64,000 nucleotides of DNA from Muribaculaceae bacterium (GCA_017559355.1 JAFYSL010000089.1:1-64000), one strand, 5' to 3'; shown: positions 8,003 through 18,452, numbered from the stretch's first letter. The notes: generated from the sequence alone by a model not told the origin. Made by a program: numbers and translations.

Positions 8003-9478
8003 ATGTCATTTATTGCAGATCGTGTAAAAATGGACGGACTCACTTTTGATGATGTCCTCTTAATCCCAGCTTATTCGGAAGTTCTTCCTCGCTGTGTCAA
8101 TCTTCAAACAAAGTTTTCTCGCAACATTACACTAAATGTGCCTTTGGTATCGGCTGCCATGGACACTGTAACTGAAGCGCAATTGGCTATCGCAATTGCT
8201 CGCGAAGGTGGTATTGGAGTAATTCACAAAAACATGACTATTGCTGAACAAGCTCGTCAAGTACATGCGGTAAAACGCGCAGAAAATGGTATGATTTATG
8301 ACCCTGTTACAATCAAATGTGGTAGCACCGTTGCTGATGCTCTCAGCATGATGAAAGAATATCATATTGGAGGTATTCCTGTGGTTGACGACAACAATAA
8401 GCTCGTAGGAATCGTAACAAATCGCGACTTACGTTTTGAACACGATGTAAATCGTCTTGTTGACGAAGTTATGACATCTGAAAATATTGTTACTACTACC
8501 CAATCTACAAATCTTGAAGAAGCAGCCGAAATTCTTCAACAGCACAAGATTGAGAAACTCCCAGTGGTTGATAGCGAAAATCACTTGATTGGTCTTGTAA
8601 CATATAAAGACATTACAAAAGCAAAAGATAAACCTAACGCATGTAAAGACTCTCTCGGTCGCCTTCGCGTAGCTGCTGGCGTAGGTGTTACAGGCGATAG
8701 CATGGATCGCGTTGACGCACTTGTTAATGCTGGTGTTGATGCAATCGTAATCGACACTGCTCACGGACACTCAAAAGGTGTTATCGGTGTATTGAAAGCA
8801 ATCAAGGAAAAATATCCATACATCGACGTTGTTGTAGGTAATATCGCAACGGGTGAAGCTGCTAAATTCCTCGTAGAAAATGGCGCTGACGGAGTAAAAG
8901 TTGGTATTGGTCCTGGTTCAATCTGTACAACTCGCGTAATTGCTGGCGTAGGCGTTCCTCAATTGAGCGCAGTTTATGATGTAGCAAAAGCTCTTGAAGG
9001 CACAGGTGTCCCCTTGATTGCCGATGGTGGTATTCGTTACTCAGGCGATATCGTTAAAGCTCTTGCTGCTGGAGCTTACTCAGTAATGCTCGGTGGTATG
9101 CTTGCTGGTGTTGAAGAATCGCCAGGTAGCACAATTATCTACAATGGTCGTAAGTTCAAAGCATATCGTGGCATGGGTTCACTCGAAGCAATGGAAAAAG
9201 GGTCAAAAGACCGTTACTTCCAAGCTAACGAAAGCGATGCTAAAAAACTCGTTCCTGAAGGTATTGCAGCTCGCGTTCCTTACAAAGGTCTACTTTACGA
9301 AGTTGTATACCAAATGCTTGGTGGCCTACGTGCAGGTATGGGTTACTGCGGTGCTGAAAACATTGAAAAACTTCACTTGGCTAAATTCACTCGCATTACC
9401 AATGCTGGTGTAGCAGAAAGCCACCCTCACGATGTTGCAATCACAAGTGAAGCTCCTAACTACAGTACACCTCAATAA
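8003..9478 (+). CDS. guaB: IMP dehydrogenase
   Basis: 491 residues. Oxidises IMP to XMP with NAD, the committed step of GMP synthesis. TIM-barrel catalytic domain interrupted by a Bateman module of two CBS domains (about residues 93-210). Catalytic cysteine C308 in [10 protein letters not shown]; flap and IMP-binding residues in [10 protein letters not shown]. Start at 8003 follows the promoter by one short leader. The next GMP-pathway enzyme, guaA, is at 32.4-33.7 kb, and gmk at 4.1 kb. Confidence 0.97.
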   Translation: MSFIADRVKMDGLTFDDVLLIPAYSEVLPRCVNLQTKFSRNITLNVPLVSAAMDTVTEAQLAIAIAREGGIGVIHKNMTIAEQARQVHAVKRAENGMIYDPVTIKCGSTVADALSMMKEYHIGGIPVVDDNNKLVGIVTNRDLRFEHDVNRLVDEVMTSENIVTTTQSTNLEEAAEILQQHKIEKLPVVDSENHLIGLVTYKDITKAKDKPNACKDSLGRLRVAAGVGVTGDSMDRVDALVNAGVDAIVIDTAHGHSKGVIGVLKAIKEKYPYIDVVVGNIATGEAAKFLVENGADGVKVGIGPGSICTTRVIAGVGVPQLSAVYDVAKALEGTGVPLIADGGIRYSGDIVKALAAGAYSVMLGGMLAGVEESPGSTIIYNGRKFKAYRGMGSLEAMEKGSKDRYFQANESDAKKLVPEGIAARVPYKGLLYEVVYQMLGGLRAGMGYCGAENIEKLHLAKFTRITNAGVAESHPHDVAITSEAPNYSTPQ

Positions 9479-9555
9479 TATGACTAATTGAAAGCCTTAA
9501 CACAACTATCCTTTTCGTGATCCACAAAGTTTTGGCAAAATAATCTTAAATACAC

Positions 9556-9601
9556 TATAGAGATATAATAAAACCATTAATGGTTGCGTTATATCTCTAT
9601 A
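9556..9601. terminator. Nested palindromes after guaB (probable terminator)
   Basis: Perfect 13-bp inverted repeat TATAGAGATATAA (9556-9568) / TTATATCTCTATA (9589-9601). Its loop contains a second perfect palindrome, AACCATTAATGGTT (9572-9585). The arms are AT-rich and no clean T-run follows, so terminator function is less certain than for other hairpins here. Confidence 0.5.
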
Positions 9602-9659
9602 TATTTATGTAATAATGTAATCGCAACATAGTTGCATTTTAACAATAAACTAATAAACA

Positions 9660-11609
9660 ATGGACAAACGTTTCGCATCATTAGCACTCATTGCCGCTAC
9701 AATCTTTTGCGCTTCTGCAAAAAATGACGACCCTGTATTGATGAAAGTCAATGGTAAAGATGTCAAAATGAGTGAATTTGAATACCTCTACAACAAAAAC
9801 AATTCACAACAAGTACAAAAACAATCTATCGACGAGTATGTTGATATGTTTGTAACATACAAACTCAAAGTTGCTGATGCTGAAGCTGCAGGCATTGATA
9901 CGACTGCTTCTTTTATCAACGAATTCAAAGGGCATCGCAACGAACTTGCAACTCCATATCTTGAAGACAAGACTATTATGAATCGTCTTATCGACGAAGC
10001 ATATGCTCGTATGCATGAAGAAGTTAATGTGAGTCACATCATGATTCACATTTCAGAAGATCCAACAGTCAACAAACGCAGCAAAGCAACTCTCGATAGC
10101 ATTAAAAACGAGATTAAAGTAGGTAATGCTACTTTTGAAGAATTAGCTGCAAAACATTCTACCGACCGTTCAACTTCACAACGTGGTGGTAATATGGGTT
10201 GGCTTGTTGCTAATCGTTGGCCATATTCTTTTGAAAAGGCTGCTTGGGATACAAAAGCGGGTGATATCTCTGATGTAATTGAAACATTTGCTGGATTCCA
10301 TATTATTTTGGTTAACGATCGTCGCCCATCTAAAGGTCAAGTTAATGCAAAACACATTCTCAAACTCACACATGGCAAATCTCCCGCTGATGCAGAATTG
10401 GCAAAAGCACAAATTGACTCAATCTACAATATTCTTGCAAGCAAATCTGCGTCTGAATTAAGCACAGCTTTCAGCGAAATTGCAAGTACTGAATCGGAAT
10501 GTGGTTCTCGTCAAAAAGGTGGTGAACTTGGTTGGTTTGGTTCTGGACAAATGGTTCCTGAATTTGAAGTAGCAACATTTGCACTTAACGACGGTGAAAT
10601 GTCAAAGCCAGTACAAACTCAATTTGGTTGGCACATCATCTATCGCATTGATAGCAAAGGAGTAGGTTCATACGAAGAATGCAAACCTAATATCCAAATG
10701 GTTATTAACAATGACGAGCGTGGTTTACTTCCCCAAAAAGAATTTGCAGAGAAAATGAAGGTTAAACACAATGCAACAATCATTCAAAAGAATGTTGATA
10801 AAATCTTCAAAGCGCTCGACAAACATGGTGCATACGACTCTACATTCATTGCAAAATACATTGATAGCGACCTCGCTATTATTAAAGTTGGTGATGAAAA
10901 AATCCCTGCTAAAAAGATTTTTAAAGTTCTTCCTAAATCATTAGAAACAAATGTTGCATATGGTAAAGGACAAATCAATAGCTATATTACAACCGAACTT
11001 AATGGTTGTGGCGTTGACTACGAAAATCGCCATCTTGAAGAATACTATCCTGAATTCCGCAACCTCGTTAACGAGTATCGTGATGGCATTCTTTTATTTG
11101 AAGTAAGCAATCGCAATGTATGGGAAAAAGCTGCAAAAGATAAAGAAGGTCTTGATAAATATTTCCAAGCAAATCGAGCAAAATACGATAACTGGACTGC
11201 TCCAAAATATAAAGGGTTCATTGTATTTGCTACTAACGATTCAATCATGAACGAAGCTAAAACATTTCTCGAAGGTCAAGAAATTTCAGTTGACTCAGTT
11301 GCTAATGTATTACGTCAAAAATTCACTCGCAAAGATATTCGCGTTGAACGCGTAATCGCAGCAAAAGGCGAAAACGCAATTGTTGACCACATTGCATTTG
11401 GTTGCGAAAAACCATCTAACGAAAAGAATAAATGGAAATCATACTTTGGTTTTATGGGCAAAATCATCACTTCTCCTGAAGAGGCTGCCGATGTAAGAGG
11501 TCAAGTAACATCTGACTATCAAGCAGTTCTTGAAAAAGAATGGATTGAAAGACTCAAAGCCAAATATCCAGTAAAAATCAAAACAAAAGAACTTAGCAAA
11601 CTCAAATAG
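9660..11609 (+). CDS. Periplasmic peptidyl-prolyl isomerase with two parvulin domains
   Basis: 649 residues. Signal peptide (MDKRFASLALIAATIFCASA) then an N-terminal helical chaperone segment and two PpiC-type rotamase domains, starting near residue 123 (NVSHIMIHI) and residue 229 (NAKHILKL), each with a GG(N/E)(M/L)GW core. A long C-terminal region (about 335-649) has no motif I recognise. SurA/PpiD-like proteins fold outer-membrane proteins. It has its own strong terminator; the next two genes are a second parvulin chaperone and OstA-like. Confidence 0.9.
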   Translation: MDKRFASLALIAATIFCASAKNDDPVLMKVNGKDVKMSEFEYLYNKNNSQQVQKQSIDEYVDMFVTYKLKVADAEAAGIDTTASFINEFKGHRNELATPYLEDKTIMNRLIDEAYARMHEEVNVSHIMIHISEDPTVNKRSKATLDSIKNEIKVGNATFEELAAKHSTDRSTSQRGGNMGWLVANRWPYSFEKAAWDTKAGDISDVIETFAGFHIILVNDRRPSKGQVNAKHILKLTHGKSPADAELAKAQIDSIYNILASKSASELSTAFSEIASTESECGSRQKGGELGWFGSGQMVPEFEVATFALNDGEMSKPVQTQFGWHIIYRIDSKGVGSYEECKPNIQMVINNDERGLLPQKEFAEKMKVKHNATIIQKNVDKIFKALDKHGAYDSTFIAKYIDSDLAIIKVGDEKIPAKKIFKVLPKSLETNVAYGKGQINSYITTELNGCGVDYENRHLEEYYPEFRNLVNEYRDGILLFEVSNRNVWEKAAKDKEGLDKYFQANRAKYDNWTAPKYKGFIVFATNDSIMNEAKTFLEGQEISVDSVANVLRQKFTRKDIRVERVIAAKGENAIVDHIAFGCEKPSNEKNKWKSYFGFMGKIITSPEEAADVRGQVTSDYQAVLEKEWIERLKAKYPVKIKTKELSKLK

Positions 11610-11630
11610 TAGTAGCATTTAGTCTACTTT

Positions 11631-11675
11631 ATACAAAAAACTCCTCTTCATTATTGAAGGGGAGTTTTTTGTATA
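11631..11675 (+). terminator. Terminator after the first parvulin gene
   Basis: Long hairpin: ATACAAAAAACTCC-type left arm pairs with GGAGTTTTTTGTAT on the right (about 11631-11650 with 11655-11674), loop around TTAT, with the T-run inside the right arm. Confidence 0.85.
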
Positions 11676-11777
11676 TCTATTATGATATAAAACTTAAAAA
11701 TGAATGATATAATGCCAAAAAAAGCGAAAAATCCAAATTAAGTGTCATCATTGAATAATAAATTCAAAAAGATAGGT

Positions 11778-11785
11778 TAACTTTG
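11778..11785 (+). promoter_or_regulatory. -7 box for the SurA-like/OstA-like operon
   Basis: TAACTTTG matches TAnnTTTG, 28 bp before the GTG start at 11814. A TTG at 11751-11753 is a possible -33 element, but the 24-bp spacer is longer than usual. Confidence 0.5.
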
Positions 11786-11813
11786 TAGAATAAAACAAGA
11801 AAAGACAAACATC

Positions 11814-13169
11814 GTGAATATAAAATCTCTCACACTAAGCATTTTGCTATCAATCTTTGCAACGGTTGCAATGTCGGCACAAAACAATATTGCCGAAGAG
11901 GTAGCATGGGTTGTAGGCGACCAACTTATATACAAATCAGAAATTGAAGCAATGTATCAACAAATGCAATATGAACGTATTCCTATAAAAGGCGATCCTT
12001 ATTGCGTAATACCTGAGAAAATTGCCATTGAAAAATTATTTCTTCATCAAGCTGACCTTGACACGATAGAGGTACAAAACTCAATGATTCAACAACAAGT
12101 TGACAGTAGATTAAACTCTTACATTGCCAACCTTGGTTCAAAGGAGAAAGTAGAACAATATTTCCGCAAAACAATTCCAGAAATGCGAGAAGAGATGACT
12201 GAGTTATGGAAAAACCAATCTCGCATACAACAAGTTCAAGCATCACTTACTAAGAATCTAAAAACTACTCCATCTGACGTAAGAAAATATTTCTCAAACT
12301 TGCACGCCGATAGTATTCCTTTCGTTCCAATGCAAGTAGAGGTGCAGATAATAACACTCAATCCAATTATCCCTCTACAAGAGATTGAAGATGTAAAAGC
12401 TCGTCTTCGCGATTATTCTAATCGCATTACAAGTGGAGAAAGTGAATTCTCTACATTGGCTATCCTCTACTCCGAAGATGGTAGTAGTGTTCGCGGGGGA
12501 GAAATTGGTTTTATGGGCCGTGGACACCTTGAACCCGAATACGCTGCAGTTGCATTCAACCTCAACGATCCTAAAAAAGTATCAAAAATCGTTGAGACTC
12601 AATATGGATATCACATTATTCAACTCATAGAAAAACGTGGCGACCGCATCAACACTCGTCATATTTTGCTTCGCCCAAAAGTTTCTGATAAGGATTTAAC
12701 AGCCGCTATTGAGCGTCTTGATTCAGTGCGTGCCGATATTCTTGACAAGAAATTTACTTTTGAAGATGCAGCTCCCGTAATCTCACAAGATAAAGATACT
12801 CGCAATAGCAAGGGGGTTATGGTTAACAGCGAAACAGGAACTATTCGTTTTGAAATGTCGCAACTTACTCAAGAAATTGCACGCGAGGTAAATAAACTTA
12901 ATGCAGGTGAAATCTCTATGCCATTCATTATGAAAGACCAAAAGCTCAATCGTGATGTTGTTGCAATTGTAAAACTCACTAATCGCATTGAGGGTCACAA
13001 AGCAAACCTTTCTGACGACTATCAGCTCATCAAATCAATGTATGAGGCATCGACTAAGTCTAAAATCATCAGCGAATGGATTAACAAAAAAATTGACGAC
13101 ACATACATTCGTATTGAGGATGGATGGAACAATTGTCAATTTGAACACAATTGGCTTAAAACTAAATAA
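11814..13169 (+). CDS. SurA-like periplasmic peptidyl-prolyl isomerase
   Basis: 451 residues with a GTG start. Signal peptide ends at about MSA-Q (residue 22). SurA-type N-terminal chaperone region (about 26-165) followed by two parvulin domains: the first about 170-275 (FSTLAILYSEDGSSVRGGEIG; YGYHIIQL), the second about 278-385 and more degenerate (INTRHILLRP). A chaperone for outer-membrane proteins by family. It is 6 bp upstream of the OstA-like gene, so both are cotranscribed. Confidence 0.9.
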   Translation: MNIKSLTLSILLSIFATVAMSAQNNIAEEVAWVVGDQLIYKSEIEAMYQQMQYERIPIKGDPYCVIPEKIAIEKLFLHQADLDTIEVQNSMIQQQVDSRLNSYIANLGSKEKVEQYFRKTIPEMREEMTELWKNQSRIQQVQASLTKNLKTTPSDVRKYFSNLHADSIPFVPMQVEVQIITLNPIIPLQEIEDVKARLRDYSNRITSGESEFSTLAILYSEDGSSVRGGEIGFMGRGHLEPEYAAVAFNLNDPKKVSKIVETQYGYHIIQLIEKRGDRINTRHILLRPKVSDKDLTAAIERLDSVRADILDKKFTFEDAAPVISQDKDTRNSKGVMVNSETGTIRFEMSQLTQEIAREVNKLNAGEISMPFIMKDQKLNRDVVAIVKLTNRIEGHKANLSDDYQLIKSMYEASTKSKIISEWINKKIDDTYIRIEDGWNNCQFEHNWLKTK

Positions 13170-13175
13170 GTCACA

Positions 13176-15014
13176 ATGCCTTCTCGTTGTTTTACCAAGA
13201 ATTTAAAGCTATCAATTTTGATGGCTTTGTGTGCTTTAATTTGTATTGTTCCTTCAATTGCAATAAGCGCAACCAATACAAAAAAAACGACTTCAATAAA
13301 AACTATTGTAAAACCAGCCATTGAGTCAATGGATCATAGCAATACAAGTAAAGTTTTTCTTGAGGAAGCCGATTCTATGGTAAAACACAACAACACCGAT
13401 TACATCTCCCTATATGGAAATCAAAGACAAGTAAAATTTCGCCATGGTAACATGTATATGTCGTGCGATAGCGCTTATTTCTTTGATCAAGAGAATTCGT
13501 TTAACGCATACGGCAACATTCATATGTGGAGTGGCGACACCCTCTACATCTATGCCGATTCACTCAATTATCTTGGTGATGAAGAACATGCTATCTTATA
13601 TGCATATGACGGAAACACCGTTAAACTCATTAATCACGATGTAAAACTTGAAACAGACATCTTTGAATACGATTTAATCGAAGAGATTGGTTTTTATACT
13701 ACTGGTGGAGTATTGACCGACAAACAAAATAGACTTGAATCAATTGAAGGTGACTATTCTCCCGCTACTAAACTTGCCAATTTCTATAGCAACGTATATT
13801 TGTGTAGCAATTCAAAGGACAATAAAAAAAGTGAAATCTTTACAGAATCGCTTCATTATAGCACATTTACTAAAATTGCAAATATTGATAGCGATGCTGT
13901 TATCATGAGCGATGGCAATACAATCAACACATATAATGCCGATTATAATACAGTTACGAAGGTGGCTCGTCTAATGAGCGAATCAACGATTACAAACAAA
14001 GACGGCACAATATACACTAGCAATGGGGATTATAATACAAACACTCAAATTGCCAATCTATATGACCATTCATCGATAAGGACCAAAGATAACAAAACCC
14101 TCGAAGGGGATACTCTATTCTATGATCGCGCCAATGGTTATGGCGAGGCATATGGGAATATGGTTCTTACCGACAATGAAAAACTCAGCAAACTTAAAGG
14201 GGACTACGGTTACTATAACGAGGTTATTGATAGTGCATTCGTTACTGGTCATGCTCTTGCTATGGAATATTCCAAAGGGGATACACTTTACATGCATGGT
14301 GACACTATTCGAGGATATCGAATAATTAAAGAAATCGTGTTAAATCCCAAAGATTCTATCTCTACTACAACTCTCGACACAACTCATTTCATCGTAGTAA
14401 ATCCTCGAGTGCGAATATATCGTAGCGATATACAAGGTGTGTGCGACTCAATGACATTCCGCCAACAAGATTCACTCTTGGTTATGGATAAATTCCCAGT
14501 GCTTTGGAGTGGACATCGCCAAATACTTGGCAATGTAATCGAGGTACATTTCAATGACTCAACAGCCGATTGGGCTCGACTACCCGAAACTGGTTTTGCA
14601 TCAGAACATGTAGAGGGCGAGTTTTACAACCAATTGAGTGGAAAAGAAATGTTCGCCACATTTGAGAACGAAAGTCTCAAAAAATTAAACATAAATGGCA
14701 ATGTAATGGCCATCTATCTCCCTCTTGAAAACGATTCTACATATAATAAAATAGTAAATCTTGAAAGTAGTTTTTTAGAGGCTCATTTCAACGAGCAAAA
14801 CCTTGAACAGTGTAAAATATGGTCACAATCTAACGGCACTGTTACTCCCTTATATCTTGCAAAGAAATCACTCTTCTATCTACCTCGATTTAAGTGGCAC
14901 GAATCTATTCGTCCTAAATTTCCAATGGACGTATTCAACGTATCTCCTGAAATGGAAAATATGCTTCGAAGTACTCCATCTACAACGCCTCAACGTCGCT
15001 CTAAGAGCAACTAA
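13176..15014 (+). CDS. OstA-like protein (LptA/LptD N-terminal type)
   Basis: 612 residues with a long signal peptide (to about residue 32, ending AISA). The body is a series of OstA-like repeats: recurring patterns such as SCDSAYFF, YADSLNYLGD, EGDYSPATK and ADYNTVTK, as in the beta-jellyroll that shuttles LPS across the periplasm. No C-terminal beta-barrel, so it resembles a long LptA-type bridge protein rather than LptD. The role in LPS transport is family inference, supported by cotranscription with a SurA-like chaperone. Confidence 0.85.
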   Translation: MPSRCFTKNLKLSILMALCALICIVPSIAISATNTKKTTSIKTIVKPAIESMDHSNTSKVFLEEADSMVKHNNTDYISLYGNQRQVKFRHGNMYMSCDSAYFFDQENSFNAYGNIHMWSGDTLYIYADSLNYLGDEEHAILYAYDGNTVKLINHDVKLETDIFEYDLIEEIGFYTTGGVLTDKQNRLESIEGDYSPATKLANFYSNVYLCSNSKDNKKSEIFTESLHYSTFTKIANIDSDAVIMSDGNTINTYNADYNTVTKVARLMSESTITNKDGTIYTSNGDYNTNTQIANLYDHSSIRTKDNKTLEGDTLFYDRANGYGEAYGNMVLTDNEKLSKLKGDYGYYNEVIDSAFVTGHALAMEYSKGDTLYMHGDTIRGYRIIKEIVLNPKDSISTTTLDTTHFIVVNPRVRIYRSDIQGVCDSMTFRQQDSLLVMDKFPVLWSGHRQILGNVIEVHFNDSTADWARLPETGFASEHVEGEFYNQLSGKEMFATFENESLKKLNINGNVMAIYLPLENDSTYNKIVNLESSFLEAHFNEQNLEQCKIWSQSNGTVTPLYLAKKSLFYLPRFKWHESIRPKFPMDVFNVSPEMENMLRSTPSTTPQRRSKSN

Positions 15015-15345
15015 TTACTCCACCAACTTTCTTTATATTGTATAGATCTAAGTTTATGAGGCTTAATCAATAAGCTCGTGTTCTTGAACAATATCGAGCG
15101 ATTTTATTGTCGTGTATACAATGATTTTCATTTCCTACATGGAGATTGTTGAAAATTAATACTCTCTTTTTACCCCATTTATTTTATTATTAGGTCCAAT
15201 ACGTACACTAATCCTTTTCTCTATGTATCTAAACATATATAAAGGAATGACAAATCTATTTACTCAACAGACTTTCATAGTACTCGTAAAATATATTGGG
15301 AATACTCTACTTTACTCTTGTATTCTCCTATTCCATAGAGATTAT
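15015..15345. other. Intergenic region between convergent genes
   Basis: About 330 bp between the OstA-like stop and the minus-strand TPR gene terminator. A weak hairpin (GAGGCTTA / TAAGCTC, about 15058-15080) follows the OstA-like gene without a T-run. A plus-strand frame from 15223 runs into the antisense of the TPR gene and looks spurious. Nothing else seen. Confidence 0.5.
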
Positions 15346-15383
15346 ACAAAAACGAGGTGCATCAATTATCTTGACACACCTCG
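15346..15383 (-). terminator. Terminator of the TPR gene
   Basis: Minus-strand hairpin with stem CGAGGTG / CACCTCG (15353-15359 with 15377-15383), followed on the minus strand by a T-run at 15348-15352. Confidence 0.75.
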
Positions 15384-15407
15384 CGAATTCATTTATTTGT
15401 CTTTACC

Positions 15408-17084
15408 TTATTTTGCTTCACCTTTTGAGATGAGATCTTCAAGGTATTTAACACGGTCAATTACGACTTGACGATTTGGATTAACTTCCAAATAACGTTT
15501 GTAAGCAGCTAGAGCTTTTTCATTTTCGCTTACTTTTGTATAGTAGTCACCAATGATACCCAATGCGGTTTTATATGTATCAGGATCTTCTTTAATGTTA
15601 TTAGGATTAACATCTAGCATTTCAACTACTTTTTCGTAAGCTTGAGCTACTTCTGCAGTAATTACACCTTGATTTTTAGAGAACAAGATAATAGCTTTAC
15701 GTTCTTGAGCATAAGGACTATTTGAACGAGTTACTGCTTCAGTAGCTACTTCTGCAGCTTTATTATAAGTTTCCATAGCTGCTACAGTGTCAGTTTCTAC
15801 TAGATAGTTTGCATAATTCAAAAGACGACCTGCATAAGTATGATAGTCTCCAGCTTTTGCTGCGCCAGTTGCCATAAACGCATCAAATGAAGCTACTGCA
15901 TTTTTAGGATCTTTAATTTTATTATACAAACTTGATTTGCTTTTGTAAGCGTCATAACATTTGTCGTTTACTTTCAATGCTTCGTCATATTGAGCAATTG
16001 CAGCTTCATTGTGAGCATCAGCATTTGCAGTATCTACAGTTGCAAGACCTTCAAGGATTGCGCCATAAGTCAAGTGGTCAACATCAATGATTTTAGACAC
16101 ACCTTTTGATTTCATCAATTCTCCTGCCCAAACAGCTGCTTCAGCATAGTCTTCAAGGCTGTTTTTACAGTGCATCATTACGCGATACATTTGGTTAGGA
16201 GTTTCAGTGCGACCGATAACACCTTTTGCTACTTGGAATGCATCTTCGAATTTTTCACCCGACATAAGAAGAGTTGCATAACGTTCTTCATCTTCTACAA
16301 GGTGACTTGGGTTTTTTATACATTTTTCATAAGCAGCAACAGCTTGTGTCCAACGACCTGCGTCATAAAGACGGTCAGCAAGTTCACGTTGTGCAAGAGC
16401 AGAGTTAGGATTGATAGAAAGATACTCTTTCAATTTATCAATAGAGAATTGTGGAGTAACTTTTTTGTACATGTTAGAATACTTAACATATGCTACTGCA
16501 CTATTAGGAGCATAATAAATAGCTTGATCATAAGCTGTAGCTGCATTACCCGCATCGGCATTGCTCTTAATGTTCATTGCAAGAGTGTCACCAACGAAGA
16601 TGTAGTAAGCAGGTCCTTCTTTGCCAAATTTATAAGCATCTTTCATTACTTTTTGTACATCTTTATCATATGCTACTGCATCAGCATTGAAATAAACGCG
16701 AGCGATATCAACATAGAGTTGAGCATCTTTTTTAGCAAGACCTTTTGCTTTCTTCACATTTTCATCAGCAGCTTTTTTATTACCATTTGCCAAATCAATT
16801 GCTGCAAGACCTACATAGTTGTAAGGATTCTTTTCATCAGCAGCGATACCATTTTCAAAGCAAGACTTTGCTGTTACCAAGTCATTTTCTTCAATTGCAA
16901 CTTGACCTAAGTAGTAGTATGATGTAGCCTTATCTGTATCAGCATTATTCAATGTGCGTTCCAAAATTGTTTTTGCCGCACTAAATTGATCTGCGCGATA
17001 GTATTCTACACCATCCAAATAACCTTGAGCCGACATGCTCAAAGCCGATCCTAAAAATAGGGATAACAAAAATTTAATTTTCAT
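15408..17084 (-). CDS. Secreted tetratricopeptide repeat protein
   Basis: 558 residues. Signal peptide (MKIKFLLSLFLGSALSMSA) then TPR units along the whole length (for example ATSYYYLGQVAIEENDLVTAKSCFENGIA and AQRELADRLYDAGRWTQAVAAYEKCI), ending in a charged tail. Predicted periplasmic or outer-membrane-associated scaffold with no enzymatic motif. It follows the PstS-like gene by 45 bp and a small membrane protein gene. In other Bacteroidales such a trio sits behind ExbB/ExbD/TonB genes, which are absent here. Confidence 0.85.
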   Translation of the reverse strand: MKIKFLLSLFLGSALSMSAQGYLDGVEYYRADQFSAAKTILERTLNNADTDKATSYYYLGQVAIEENDLVTAKSCFENGIAADEKNPYNYVGLAAIDLANGNKKAADENVKKAKGLAKKDAQLYVDIARVYFNADAVAYDKDVQKVMKDAYKFGKEGPAYYIFVGDTLAMNIKSNADAGNAATAYDQAIYYAPNSAVAYVKYSNMYKKVTPQFSIDKLKEYLSINPNSALAQRELADRLYDAGRWTQAVAAYEKCIKNPSHLVEDEERYATLLMSGEKFEDAFQVAKGVIGRTETPNQMYRVMMHCKNSLEDYAEAAVWAGELMKSKGVSKIIDVDHLTYGAILEGLATVDTANADAHNEAAIAQYDEALKVNDKCYDAYKSKSSLYNKIKDPKNAVASFDAFMATGAAKAGDYHTYAGRLLNYANYLVETDTVAAMETYNKAAEVATEAVTRSNSPYAQERKAIILFSKNQGVITAEVAQAYEKVVEMLDVNPNNIKEDPDTYKTALGIIGDYYTKVSENEKALAAYKRYLEVNPNRQVVIDRVKYLEDLISKGEAK

Positions 17085-17129
17085 TTTGCGTAAAATTTAA
17101 TATTGTTTAGTTTACTAGTTTTTTCTTTT

Positions 17130-18104
17130 TTATTCTCCAAGTTGCACAATTTGTGGATGCATTACGGCTGGCATCACTCCAGTTTTCATGATAAGTTTTT
17201 GACCGTTAAAACTTGTCACAAACGAGAAGAAACCATGTTCAAGCGATCCACCAGCGCTTGCGATAATCATATATATTTGACGGAACAATGGGTAACGACC
17301 ATCGTAAATATATTGTTGATATGGCTTATAAGCTTCACGAGTATTGCCCATTACTTTCAATACCTTAACTGAGTTGTCAAACTCTGCCATGCTCACGCCT
17401 CCTTCATCATTGAGTTGATTCACGAGGTCTTGTGTCGATGCTTCTCCACTACGCATGTCTGATGTAATCCAACTTACACCTATTACACCAATAGCATTTT
17501 TATTTTTCTTCACAGCCTCAAACACTCCTTTTATTGAACCTTGAGCATGAATATTAGGACCAAATGGTTCTCCATTCATCAACGAGTCGCGCATATACTG
17601 CACTGTGCTTGAGTTTTCGTGGTCAAAAACAATACGAATATCACCCATTTTACTTGGCTCAACATCATTCCATTCGGTCAATTTACCTGTAAGAATATCG
17701 CCAATTTCTTTGCGAGAAATCATTTCGATTGTGTTCTCGGGATTAACAATCAATGCCAACGCATCAACAGCAATCATTTTTGATCTCACTATTCGTTTAT
17801 TTTTTTTGAGTTCTTTTTTCTCTGCTTCGGTGAGGTCGCGAGCTGTCACAATTGCACGAGTTTTCAACTGCATCAACGAGTCAATCACATCGCGCTGAGG
17901 CAAATAGCGAGCGAGAATATGTGCTTTAGGGTATTGAAACTCAAATACATCAATTTCTTGTTGCATTATATTTTCAAAACTATTATCACACATCAATGTA
18001 ATTGTGCCCGAGGTACTAGTAGTAACTGGTTTTCTTGCTCCAGAATTACATGAGCTCAATAGTACAACCACTAAAATTGATATATATAATTTTATATTCT
18101 TCAT
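17130..18104 (-). CDS. PstS-like substrate-binding lipoprotein
   Basis: 324 residues. Type II signal peptide with lipobox LLSSC (C19). The body resembles PstS/SBP_bac-type phosphate-binding proteins (GTITLMCDNSFENIM at the N-terminus; later NENSS-like HENSSTVQYMRDS). No pst transporter genes lie nearby, so phosphate import is doubtful; the same type of protein is found with TonB-ExbBD systems in Bacteroidota. Sits between a small membrane protein and the TPR gene on the same strand, 15-45 bp apart. Confidence 0.8.
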   Translation of the reverse strand: MKNIKLYISILVVVLLSSCNSGARKPVTTSTSGTITLMCDNSFENIMQQEIDVFEFQYPKAHILARYLPQRDVIDSLMQLKTRAIVTARDLTEAEKKELKKNKRIVRSKMIAVDALALIVNPENTIEMISRKEIGDILTGKLTEWNDVEPSKMGDIRIVFDHENSSTVQYMRDSLMNGEPFGPNIHAQGSIKGVFEAVKKNKNAIGVIGVSWITSDMRSGEASTQDLVNQLNDEGGVSMAEFDNSVKVLKVMGNTREAYKPYQQYIYDGRYPLFRQIYMIIASAGGSLEHGFFSFVTSFNGQKLIMKTGVMPAVMHPQIVQLGE

Positions 18105-18119
18105 ATTAGTTTAATTCAT

Positions 18120-18452
18120 TTAGCGAGTGTAATAATCATCACCTTTGATGTAACGATATCCACGGAATACTCCATAAAGGATAACCACAGCTCCTACCAC
18201 ATGCTTTATCCACTCAAAATCTGTCCCATCAAATCCAAATGGAAAACCATATTTGCCGAAATCAATCCAGCCCGACATCCATAGTCCCATCAAAATATAC
18301 AAACCCGCCATTACAAAGCCAAAAATAAGTTTGAACATTCGCCCTGGACTTGGCATTGTCTCTCTTGAACTTGGTGTGCGATGACGTTCAATTACTACAT
18401 CGGCTTGTTTTGGAGTTATTTCTTCTTGTAATTCTTTATTTTCTTGTTCCAT
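18120..18452 (-). CDS. Small two-helix membrane protein
   Basis: 110 residues. A charged cytosolic N-terminus (about 1-38), two hydrophobic segments (about 40-60 and 84-100) and the ending YRYIKGDDYYTR. Not an enzyme by any motif. It begins the minus-strand trio with the PstS-like lipoprotein (15 bp downstream) and the TPR protein. Function unknown. Confidence 0.7.
   Translation of the reverse strand: MEQENKELQEEITPKQADVVIERHRTPSSRETMPSPGRMFKLIFGFVMAGLYILMGLWMSGWIDFGKYGFPFGFDGTDFEWIKHVVGAVVILYGVFRGYRYIKGDDYYTR

Noticed and set aside
15223..15471. 82-codon plus-strand frame
   Set aside because: Runs across the minus-strand terminator into the TPR gene; no coding signs.
16170..16910. 246-codon plus-strand frame opposite the TPR gene
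   Set aside because: Mirror image of a well-supported TPR protein; composition rich in Cys, Phe and Ile as expected for antisense.
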